NCBI GenBank assembly: GCA_902591775.1
Contig: CACJBW010000002.1
Coordinates: forward strand, 1 to 64,000
Reading direction: 5' to 3'
DNA from: an uncultured Pelagibacteraceae bacterium
GTDB lineage: Bacteria; Pseudomonadota; Alphaproteobacteria; Pelagibacterales; Pelagibacteraceae
Length of the DNA: 64,000 nucleotides
Shown: positions 42,635-50,331 of the stretch, piece by piece
How positions within the stretch are numbered: position 1 is the stretch's first letter
How the letters are laid out: each line of letters starts with the position of its first letter
Notes under the pieces: model-generated
Databases searched by the model: none
What the model was told of the DNA's origin: nothing
What the model saw: only the letters and a program-made list of their open reading frames with translations
Position numbers and translations under genes: made by a program

Positions 42635-43960
42635 GTGACAAAAGACTTATATAAAATTGCAAAATCAAAAAAAATAAAATATTTCCTAATAAGTTTCGTT
42701 GATTTATTTGGTGTCTTAAGATCCAAATTAGTACCCGCACAAGCAATCACAGAGATGCAGAAAAATGGAGCTGGATTTGCTGGATTTGCAGCTTGGCTTG
42801 ATATGTCCCCAGCAGACTCGGATATGTTCGCTGTACCAGATCCAAGTAGTTTAATTCAATTACCTTGGAATAAAGAAGTAGGTTGGCTTGCTTCAGACCT
42901 ATGGATGAACGGTAAACTTGTTGAGGCATCACCAAGAGTGATGTTAAAAAAGCAAATAAAATTACTATCAAATGAAGGTTACACAATGAAGTCAGGTGTT
43001 GAGTGTGAATATTTTCTTATATCACCTGATGGCAGCTCTATTGCAGACCCTAGAGATACTCAATCTAAACCTTGTTATGACCAATCAGCTTTAATGAGAC
43101 AATATGATTTAATAAAGGAAATATGCGATTGCATGATTACAATGGGATGGAACCCATATCAAAATGATCATGAAGATGCTAATGGCCAGTTTGAAATGAA
43201 TTGGGATTTCACTGACTGTTTAACTACAGCGGATAGACATACATTTTTTAAATATATGGTTAAATCCATCGCAGAAAAGCATGGGTTAAGAGCAACATTT
43301 ATGCCAAAACCATTTGAGCAACTGACGGGTAATGGATGTCATGCACATATTTCGCTATGGGATAAGAAAAAAAATAAATTTTTAGATAAAAATGACAAAC
43401 TTGGACTTAGTAAATTAGCATACAATTTTTTAGGTGGAGTGATTAAAAATGCAGGTTCATTATCAGCATTCTTTAATCCAACTTTAAATAGTTATAGAAG
43501 AATAAATGCGCCACCGACTAAATCTGGAGCAACATGGTCACCAAGTAGTATTTCTTACACGGGGAATAATCGAACACATATGATTAGAGTTCCAGATTCA
43601 GGAAGATTTGAACTTAGATTAATGGATGGGTCAGCGAATCCATATTTACTACAAGCAGGAGTTTTAGCAGCAGGTATAAATGGGATTAGAAAAAAAGTTA
43701 ATCCTGGAAAACCATTATTCTGCAATATGTATACCGATCACGGAAAATATCCTAAACTACAAAAATTACCAAATACATTAGAAGATTCCCTAGAATTGTT
43801 AAATTTTAATACAGTAATGAAAAATGCTTTTGGAAAAAATGTTTTAAACAGTTATATCAAATTAAAAAAATCTGAAATTGAAAGTTTCAAGTCAAAAGAA
43901 AAATTTGATAAATTAAAACCTATTACAAAGTGGGAAAGAACTAATACTTTGGATTGCTAG
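42635..43960 (+). CDS. gmaS: gamma-glutamylmethylamide synthetase GmaS
   Basis: ATP-dependent ligation of methylamine to glutamate, first step of the N-methylglutamate pathway. 441 aa, matching known GmaS lengths. Glutamine synthetase-fold blocks: MKSGVECEYFLISPDG (about residue 112), PYQNDHEDANGQFEMNW (about 171-187), LTGNGCHAHISLWD (about 229), PDSGRFELRLMDGSANPYLL (about 320). Start is a GTG (GTG ACA AAA GAC); no in-frame ATG fits. Followed 3 bases later by a PLP-lyase gene. A longer paralog lies upstream of mgsABC. Ordinary glutamine synthetase activity is the alternative, but the sequence groups with GlnT/GmaS. Confidence 0.88.
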   Translation: MTKDLYKIAKSKKIKYFLISFVDLFGVLRSKLVPAQAITEMQKNGAGFAGFAAWLDMSPADSDMFAVPDPSSLIQLPWNKEVGWLASDLWMNGKLVEASPRVMLKKQIKLLSNEGYTMKSGVECEYFLISPDGSSIADPRDTQSKPCYDQSALMRQYDLIKEICDCMITMGWNPYQNDHEDANGQFEMNWDFTDCLTTADRHTFFKYMVKSIAEKHGLRATFMPKPFEQLTGNGCHAHISLWDKKKNKFLDKNDKLGLSKLAYNFLGGVIKNAGSLSAFFNPTLNSYRRINAPPTKSGATWSPSSISYTGNNRTHMIRVPDSGRFELRLMDGSANPYLLQAGVLAAGINGIRKKVNPGKPLFCNMYTDHGKYPKLQKLPNTLEDSLELLNFNTVMKNAFGKNVLNSYIKLKKSEIESFKSKEKFDKLKPITKWERTNTLDC

Positions 43961-43963
43961 AAT

Positions 43964-45109
43964 ATGTCTATTGATTATAGTCATATTAATAAATTTTCAT
44001 CGTTTATTAAAAATAAAAATTATTCATTCAGTAAAGAAAAAATTTTAAGTGTATTAAATAAGGAAACTATTGATAAGGCATTAAATACTATATCTCGTTG
44101 GGAAAATTACGAACCCACTCCCCTACTCAAGTTAAATAAACTTTCAAAAGACCTTAATCTTAAAAATATCTTTTACAAAGATGAGTCCAAAAGGTTTGGA
44201 CTAAAATCTTTTAAAGCACTTGGAGGAGCTTATGCGGTAGCAGAGGTTTCAGCTGGAAGAAAAGATGTAGTTGTTGCTACAGCAACGGCAGGAAATCATG
44301 GAAAATCAGTTGCCTGGGGAGCAAAAAGACTCGGTATTGCATGTAAAATTTTCATAAGTGAATTTGTAAGTGAAACAAGAGCCGAAGAGATGCGTAAACT
44401 TGGAGCAGAAGTAACAAAAGTAAAAGGAAATTATGAAAATTCTTTAAATGAATGCATAAAACAATCTAAGGAAAATGGATGGGAAATTGTACAAGATGTT
44501 GCTTGGGAAGATTATCAAATGGTTCCAAAACTAACCATGGCTGGATATTCAGTGATGATAGAAGAAATCTCCAAACAAACCGATCATTATATTACTCATA
44601 TATTTCTTCAAGCAGGTGTTGGAGGCATGGCTTCTGGTGTAATTGCAGGAGTTGCCAGATATTTTAAAAGAATTCCAAAAATTATTATTATTGAACCAAA
44701 AAATGCAAACTGTGTCATGGAAAGTATTGATGCCGGTAAACTTACTAGAGTTGAAATAGAAAAAGAGAGCATTATGGGGGGAATGTCATGTGGAGATGTA
44801 TCATTAGTCCCATGGCAAATTCTGAAAAACTCAGTAAATAATTGTCTGAGTATTCCAGATGCCGACATACCATTATCAGTTGCGATGTTAGCCAAGGGAT
44901 ACTTTGGTGACGATTACATTGTTGCAGGAGAATGCTCAGCACCTGCTCTAATAAGTATAAATGTTAGTTGTAATAACGAACAAATTAAAAAGGATCTTGA
45001 ATTAGATATGAATTCGAACGTTTTATTAATTGGATGTGAAGGTGATACAGATTTAAAACTTTATAACGAACTTCTGTCTAAAGGATCAGAACAGTTATCA
45101 AATGGCTAA
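43964..45109 (+). CDS. diaminopropionate ammonia-lyase-like PLP enzyme
   Basis: Fold-type II PLP enzyme, 381 aa, resembling DpaL/YgeX, which deaminates 2,3-diaminopropionate to pyruvate and ammonia. PLP Lys in KRFGLKSFKALGGAYAVAEV (about residue 75), TATAGNHGKSVAWGAKRLG (about 106) and the phosphate-binding Gly loop QAGVGGMASGVIAGVARY (about 219); the end has LLIGCEGDTDLKLYNELL. Related threonine/serine dehydratases share these motifs, but the overall layout favours diaminopropionate lyase. Follows gmaS by 3 bases and overlaps the photolyase gene by 8. Ammonia release fits the nitrogen-recovery theme. Confidence 0.85.
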   Translation: MSIDYSHINKFSSFIKNKNYSFSKEKILSVLNKETIDKALNTISRWENYEPTPLLKLNKLSKDLNLKNIFYKDESKRFGLKSFKALGGAYAVAEVSAGRKDVVVATATAGNHGKSVAWGAKRLGIACKIFISEFVSETRAEEMRKLGAEVTKVKGNYENSLNECIKQSKENGWEIVQDVAWEDYQMVPKLTMAGYSVMIEEISKQTDHYITHIFLQAGVGGMASGVIAGVARYFKRIPKIIIIEPKNANCVMESIDAGKLTRVEIEKESIMGGMSCGDVSLVPWQILKNSVNNCLSIPDADIPLSVAMLAKGYFGDDYIVAGECSAPALISINVSCNNEQIKKDLELDMNSNVLLIGCEGDTDLKLYNELLSKGSEQLSNG

Positions 45110-46526
45110 TACAGCACTCGTTTGGATAAGAGATGATTTTCGAATACAAAATAATGATGCGCTCACTTATGCTACAAATCAACATGATGTTGTTACTGCA
45201 GTATTTATTTTTAATAGTAATATTTTCGATCATAAAAGAGAGGCTCAAAAATGGTGGGTAAGTAAATCCCTAGAAAATTTTAAATCCGATTTAAAAAAAT
45301 TAAATATTGGATTAGAAATAATTAAAGATGACGAAATAAATTTTTTTTCTAAAATAAAATCTAATAGTAAAATATCTGTTTATTGGAATAAAGTTTATGA
45401 ACCTAATGAATTAGAAAAAGATAAAAAAATTGGTACTGACTTTTCAAAAAAAAATATTGATTTTAAATTTTTTAAAGGAAATGTGCTTAATGAATATAAT
45501 AATATTACAAAAAATGATGGAACACCTTTTAAAGTCTACAGTCCTTTTTGGAGAAATGCAGAGCAATTTTATTTAGAAAGACTGCCTGATAAAATAAACA
45601 AAGTTAAGAAGTGTAAAAAGATAAACACATTGTTCAAAAATCAAATAAAATCTGAGGATATTTTACCTAAATCTGATTGGTATAAAAAATTTGAAAAATA
45701 TTGGGAGCCTTCAGAACAAAAAGCCCATGAAAAATTAGATAATTTTGTCAACAAAAGCATACTTAGTTATGGTGTTGATCGTGATTTTCCATCAACTAAA
45801 GGAACATCATTACTTTCTCCATATATTAGAAATGGACAAATAAATGTTGGAGATATTTGGCAAAAATGCAAAAAACTAAAATCAAATAATGTGAGTATAA
45901 AAAAATATACCAATGAAATTGGTTGGAGAGAGTTTTCACATAGTCTTATAAATTACTTTCCACAAATGCTTAAAGGAAACTTAAGAAAAGAATTTGATAA
46001 GTTTCCATGGGTAAATAATTCTAAATTTTTACATGCATGGAAAAAAGGTATGACAGGCTATCCAATTGTTGATGCTGGAATGAGAGAATTGTACGAAACA
46101 GGATGGATGCATAATAGGATTAGAATGGTTGTTGGATCTTTTCTAGTGAAGCATTTAAGAATTAACTGGAAAGAAGGAGAAAAATATTTCAGAAATTGTC
46201 TTCTTGATTTCAATGAAGCAAACAATGTTGCACAATGGCAATGGGTAGCTGGATGTGGTGCAGATGCGGCACCATATTTTAGAATTTTCAACCCTATTTT
46301 ACAGGGTGAAAAATTTGATAAACAAGGAGATTATGTAAAAAAATGGGTTCCTGAATTATCAAAAGTTCCTCCAAAATTTATTCATAAACCATGGGAAATG
46401 GAAAAAAAATATCAAGAAGCAATTAATACTATCATAGGCTCGAGCTATCCAATGCCAATTGTTATTCATGAGAAAGCTAGGGCTGACGCTTTGAGTGCTT
46501 TTCAATCAATTAAGAAAAAAAATTAG
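45102..46526 (+). CDS. phr: deoxyribodipyrimidine photolyase
   Basis: Light-driven repair of cyclobutane pyrimidine dimers, using FADH- and an antenna chromophore. 474 aa. N-terminal antenna domain starts ALVWIRDDFRIQNNDALTYA; C-terminal FAD domain shows DFPSTKGTSLLSPYIRNGQI, WREFSHSLINYFP, GMTGYPIVDAGMRELYETGW, WMHNRIRMVVGSFLVKHL and NNVAQWQWVAGCGADAAPYF, all class I photolyase blocks. Overlaps the diaminopropionate lyase gene by 8 nt, so it may be read with it. Ends convergent with yjbQ (4-bp overlap). Suits a sunlit surface-water organism. Confidence 0.95.
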   Translation: MANTALVWIRDDFRIQNNDALTYATNQHDVVTAVFIFNSNIFDHKREAQKWWVSKSLENFKSDLKKLNIGLEIIKDDEINFFSKIKSNSKISVYWNKVYEPNELEKDKKIGTDFSKKNIDFKFFKGNVLNEYNNITKNDGTPFKVYSPFWRNAEQFYLERLPDKINKVKKCKKINTLFKNQIKSEDILPKSDWYKKFEKYWEPSEQKAHEKLDNFVNKSILSYGVDRDFPSTKGTSLLSPYIRNGQINVGDIWQKCKKLKSNNVSIKKYTNEIGWREFSHSLINYFPQMLKGNLRKEFDKFPWVNNSKFLHAWKKGMTGYPIVDAGMRELYETGWMHNRIRMVVGSFLVKHLRINWKEGEKYFRNCLLDFNEANNVAQWQWVAGCGADAAPYFRIFNPILQGEKFDKQGDYVKKWVPELSKVPPKFIHKPWEMEKKYQEAINTIIGSSYPMPIVIHEKARADALSAFQSIKKKN

Positions 46527-46942
46527 TCTCCAATATAATGATGAATTACAGTTCTTTTTGTTGCCTCTAACCTGTGTTCGAACAAATATATACCTTGCCA
46601 AGTTCCTAGTAGTAATTCACTATCTTTTATACTTAAGGAGATTTGATTATTGGTTAATGCAGACTTGATATGGGCTGGCATATCATCTTTTCCCTCAGTT
46701 GTATGGACATACAACTTGTTGTCCATAGGTACCAATTTATCAAAATAATTAATTAAATCTTTTTGTACATCCGGGTCAGCATTTTCTTGGACAATTAGTG
46801 AGGCACTAGTGTGTTGGATGCTGAGATTAATTATTCCATTTTTAAAGTTATTATTATTAATCCATTCAACTGTTTTATCAGTAAACTCATACAGTTTTTG
46901 ACCATTTGTATTAATTTCTAGATTGTAAAATTCTTGTTTCAT
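46523..46942 (-). CDS. yjbQ: YjbQ family protein (UPF0047)
   Basis: 139-aa conserved protein of the UPF0047/YjbQ family, reported to have low thiamine-phosphate synthase activity in some species. Recognised by INLSIQHTSASLIVQENADP (residues about 38-57) and the C-terminal LLLGTWQGIYLFEHRLEATK and RTVIHHYIG, with conserved His residues that can hold a metal. It is the last gene of the minus-strand run from csaA and follows zapE by 3 bp. The cellular role is unsettled. Confidence 0.93.
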   Translation of the reverse strand: MKQEFYNLEINTNGQKLYEFTDKTVEWINNNNFKNGIINLSIQHTSASLIVQENADPDVQKDLINYFDKLVPMDNKLYVHTTEGKDDMPAHIKSALTNNQISLSIKDSELLLGTWQGIYLFEHRLEATKRTVIHHYIGD

Positions 46943-46945
46943 AAA

Positions 46946-47998
46946 TTAATTAAAATTTTGTGATGTTAGTTCATGCAATCGACTAACTGTTCTTTTGAAA
47001 GGCTTTTTCATACTATTAGTGGATTCGAGTGAATTTAATTCAACTTCTGATTTGATCATCAATGGTATTTTTTTTTCATAAATAATATCGATAAAAGTAA
47101 TAAACCTTTGTTGCTGGTTAGAATTACTTTCATTAAAGTGAGGTAGATTTTCAATAAAAATAAAGTCGCTCTCGTTAGCAATTTTAATGTAGTCCTCAGA
47201 TCCAAGATTTCTATTACAAATTTCGTCAAATGAAACCTTAAGAACTCCTTCATGAAAGTTATCAAATACTAATTTTCGACCCTTCACATATAATATCTTA
47301 GTCGTTTGTTTTTTATTCTTTGTGGCTTTTCTAAAAGATTTATTAAACTTAAAATTAGATGAATTATCTATTGGTGATAAAAATCGACTTAAATTTGAAT
47401 TTTTTGTAGCTCTATAATCTTCCTCAATTTTAAGTTCTAATTCAGTGCAATTTTTTTTTAAAATGTTTAAAAAAGGGATGAATTGATCTCTTTGTAATCC
47501 ATTTTTATATAAATCTCTAATATTTGTATTTGAAGAAAAAATAACTTTTATATTTTCATTAAATATTCTTTCAAATAACTTACCTAAGATCATAGCATCA
47601 ACAATATTTGATACTTGAAATTCATCAAAATATAATATTTTTGTTTTGTCACTTAAATTTTTAACAAATTTTTCTAACCCATTGTCATTTCCTTTCTTTT
47701 TATTTTCAAATATAAAATCATGAAATTCAACCATAAACTCATTAAAGTGTAATCTTGATTTTTTTTCTTTTAAACTTTCAAAAAAAAAATTTAAAATCAT
47801 AGTTTTACCTACACCTACATCGCCAACTAAATAAAAGCCTAGTTTATTTTTTTTATCTTTGAATAATTTTTTAATAAATGACTGATTGAAATTAAGATTG
47901 TAAAATTCACTTAATTTTTGGACTATTTCTATTTGATTTTCGTTTATTTCTAAGTCCTTATTTTCGCAGTGCTTTAGATAAGATTTTTTCAAACTCAT
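46946..47998 (-). CDS. zapE: cell division ATPase ZapE (AFG1 family)
   Basis: AFG1-like AAA+ ATPase, 350 aa; in E. coli it acts on the Z-ring, and mitochondrial AFG1 works in membrane-protein quality control. Walker A GDVGVGKTMILNFFF near residue 58, then SRLHFNEFMVEFHDFIFENK, Walker B ILYFDEFQVSNIVDAM near 118, and VIFSSNTNIRDLYKNGLQRD, ending with ESTNSMKKPFKRTVSRLHE. All are AFG1 hallmarks. The ATG overlaps the cupin stop by 4 nt. Confidence 0.95.
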   Translation of the reverse strand: MSLKKSYLKHCENKDLEINENQIEIVQKLSEFYNLNFNQSFIKKLFKDKKNKLGFYLVGDVGVGKTMILNFFFESLKEKKSRLHFNEFMVEFHDFIFENKKKGNDNGLEKFVKNLSDKTKILYFDEFQVSNIVDAMILGKLFERIFNENIKVIFSSNTNIRDLYKNGLQRDQFIPFLNILKKNCTELELKIEEDYRATKNSNLSRFLSPIDNSSNFKFNKSFRKATKNKKQTTKILYVKGRKLVFDNFHEGVLKVSFDEICNRNLGSEDYIKIANESDFIFIENLPHFNESNSNQQQRFITFIDIIYEKKIPLMIKSEVELNSLESTNSMKKPFKRTVSRLHELTSQNFN

Positions 47999-48423
47999 TT
48001 TTTTGTTTTGAAATCTATTCCATATTCCGATCTTGGACCTTTTCTCAATCCATATGGGCCTGCTAAAAAAATTGTCATTGGTCTAGTCCCTGGCTTTAAA
48101 TCTACTCTATGGAAATTGTTAGCGGATCTAAATCCTATATATCCTGGTGCTCGCCAAAATTTTCCTGCTTTTAATGTTTCCCAGTACCCTCCTCTTAAAA
48201 TAATTGTAATGTAAGGAAACAAATGATTATGAACACCATCACCATGATCATCATCTAACATTTCATGTATTAGAATATTGAAAGGAAACCACTTTGGCCT
48301 GTGTCTGAATAAAATGTAATACCTATTCATCCAAGGTTTTGCTTTATCAAACTCTGGATGTGAAGGACCTCTATCTAAAACTACTTTTTTCCTTCCTAGT
48401 TTTTCAAGAATTTTTAAGAACAT
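47995..48423 (-). CDS. small cupin-like protein
   Basis: 142 aa with a single cupin-like beta-barrel: DDDHGDGVHNHLFPYITIIL (residues about 57-76) supplies candidate His ligands, then RGGYWETLKAGKFWRAPGYI and NNFHRVDLKPGTRPMTIFL with another His. The N-terminus (RGPSHPEFDKAKPWMNRYYI) is conserved-looking but unknown. Metal-dependent binding or an oxygenase/isomerase role is possible; I cannot say which. Lies between bamB and zapE with one- and four-base overlaps, thus in the same operon. Confidence 0.75.
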   Translation of the reverse strand: MFLKILEKLGRKKVVLDRGPSHPEFDKAKPWMNRYYILFRHRPKWFPFNILIHEMLDDDHGDGVHNHLFPYITIILRGGYWETLKAGKFWRAPGYIGFRSANNFHRVDLKPGTRPMTIFLAGPYGLRKGPRSEYGIDFKTKK

Positions 48424-49694
48424 TACTCAATTTTAGTTAATGCATTATCTTTTATCAAATACATACTATTATTTAGAATATATGGTCTAGATATTTTTGA
48501 ATTATTAATTTTTTTTATGCTTTCTTGAATACCTGTTAAAGAATTAATAGTTACCAAACTTCCATTGCTTAGTGACACATAAACCTTATTTTTAGCGTGT
48601 ATAAATCCAACCGGCTTAATCTCAAGTTTATCTTTAAAATTTTTTAACACATCGGTAATTCTTATAACATTACCAGTTGGATCATCTATAACAAAAAGAT
48701 AACCTTCATTCGACACAGTAAAAATTAAATTTTCAATAATAGTTGGTCTTAAACTTGAGTTTATTGACTGAGCCCATTTTATAGCTCCTGTTCTAGCATC
48801 TATAGAATAAAATTCATTTTTATTATTAGAAAAATAAATAGTATTATTTTCAAACACTAGATCTGAATTCTCTAGACTAAAAGCATTTTGGTATATTGTA
48901 TTTTTTTGTGTAGGTGTTTGCCAAATAAGACTGCCATTATATACATCAAGTGCAGTAACGTCTCCTAAGTTATTTACAAAAAAAATAATTTCATCTTTTA
49001 TAACTATTGATAACTTTTTTTCTGATTTTATAAATGAGTTCTCGGTTTGAAAATTCCATATTTCATCACCATTATTTGAAGAAATAGCTCTAATAACATT
49101 ATCAAAATCAATTGTGTAAAAATTATCTTTAAACACTTTGATATTAGAATTAAAAGATGAGTTACTATATCTTGACCACAAAATTTTTCCTGTATTTAAG
49201 TTAACAGAATATATTTTTGACAAGTTATCACTTACTATTAACTTATTATCTATCTGAGCAAAATATAAAATTGGATTCAGTTTTTTTTCTTTTTTATTAT
49301 AATTATTTATTTTCCAAATCTCTTTAAGATTTTGATTTAATTTAAATATAGTACCCTTCCCATTGAAAAATATTATTTCATCAGAATTAGTAAAAAATAA
49401 TTCAGGTTGATAAAATTGAAATTTTTTTATTTTACTAAATTTATAATTTGTTATTTTTGTAAAGTTTGTATCAAAGTTTATATTTCCGTTGCTATTAGTC
49501 TTGTTGTTCTGAAATGGCTTATTTTTAAACTTAATTAATGATTTTATTTTTAAATCAGGATTTAGTTCATTTTTTATTGGTTCTATTTTTTCAAAAATAT
49601 TTATTGATCCATCATTAATTTCATTATCTTCTTTAGTAAGGTTACAGCTAGTAATAATTATAAAAATTAATATATATAGAAATCTTTTACTCAC
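48423..49694 (-). CDS. bamB: outer membrane assembly lipoprotein BamB
   Basis: PQQ-repeat beta-propeller lipoprotein of the BAM complex that inserts outer membrane proteins. 423 aa. The start is GTG at 49694; MSKRFLYILIFIIITSCNLT shows a lipobox with Cys17. Propeller repeats recur as G.ILW (SVNLNTGKILWSRY, AISSNNGDEIWNFQ, LDVYNGSLIWQTP, SIDARTGAIKWAQS). Overlaps the yfgM-like gene by 8 nt and the cupin gene by 1. The der gene that often follows bamB is absent here. Confidence 0.92.
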   Translation of the reverse strand: MSKRFLYILIFIIITSCNLTKEDNEINDGSINIFEKIEPIKNELNPDLKIKSLIKFKNKPFQNNKTNSNGNINFDTNFTKITNYKFSKIKKFQFYQPELFFTNSDEIIFFNGKGTIFKLNQNLKEIWKINNYNKKEKKLNPILYFAQIDNKLIVSDNLSKIYSVNLNTGKILWSRYSNSSFNSNIKVFKDNFYTIDFDNVIRAISSNNGDEIWNFQTENSFIKSEKKLSIVIKDEIIFFVNNLGDVTALDVYNGSLIWQTPTQKNTIYQNAFSLENSDLVFENNTIYFSNNKNEFYSIDARTGAIKWAQSINSSLRPTIIENLIFTVSNEGYLFVIDDPTGNVIRITDVLKNFKDKLEIKPVGFIHAKNKVYVSLSNGSLVTINSLTGIQESIKKINNSKISRPYILNNSMYLIKDNALTKIE

Positions 49695-50331
49695 CGAATT
49701 CTGAACGTAATCTTTTTTGAACTTCTAGTTTAATTTTAGGACTCACATTTTCTATATTCATAACTTGATCAAAAAAATCTTTGGACTTTTGTTTTTGGTT
49801 TTTTGCTAAGTAAAACTCAGCCATTAAATACATTGCTTGGGGTTTCCATATACTCTCTGATTTTATTACTGGATTAAGAATATTTAATAATTCGTTTTCT
49901 TGAACAAAGTCTGAATTAAATAGACCCTTCTTATAGATAGTTAAATTTTTAATTTCTTTATCAAGCGATACTTCATTTATAAGAAGGTCGAAATATGAAT
50001 TTATTTCATCACTAGACGTTATTAAATCATTATCAAGTAAGAAAAAGAAAGCTAATGGGGAATATGTTTTATCTTTAGTGTTTATGATTTCTATCAGATT
50101 ATTATTTATATTTTCTTTTTTATCTGTTTCAAAATTTGTAACAATTGAATTAAATTTATTCGCTAGCTTTCCTTTACTACTAGACTTGAACTCTTGATAG
50201 CCAAAAAAGGTGATCAATATTAAAATTATTAATATTAATAAAGTTATTAATTGTTTTCTTTTTGCAATTAAAAAATTTTTTAATTTTTCAACTCTTGTAT
50301 TTGTATTAATAATTTCTATTTCCTCATCCAT
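49687..50331 (-). CDS. YfgM-like membrane-anchored TPR protein
   Basis: 214 aa. The N-terminal helix KQLITLLILIILILITFFGY (residues about 26-45) anchors a periplasmic TPR-like domain, with KGKLANKFNSIV and YLMAEFYLAKNQKQKSKDFF as repeat helices. The same arrangement occurs in YfgM (TPR_21/DUF2133), which assists envelope protein folding together with the Sec translocon and is encoded beside bamB in many proteobacteria. The ATG lies 8 nt inside the acnA gene. Sequence similarity is moderate; the neighbourhood carries weight. Confidence 0.83.
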   Translation of the reverse strand: MDEEIEIINTNTRVEKLKNFLIAKRKQLITLLILIILILITFFGYQEFKSSSKGKLANKFNSIVTNFETDKKENINNNLIEIINTKDKTYSPLAFFFLLDNDLITSSDEINSYFDLLINEVSLDKEIKNLTIYKKGLFNSDFVQENELLNILNPVIKSESIWKPQAMYLMAEFYLAKNQKQKSKDFFDQVMNIENVSPKIKLEVQKRLRSEFGE

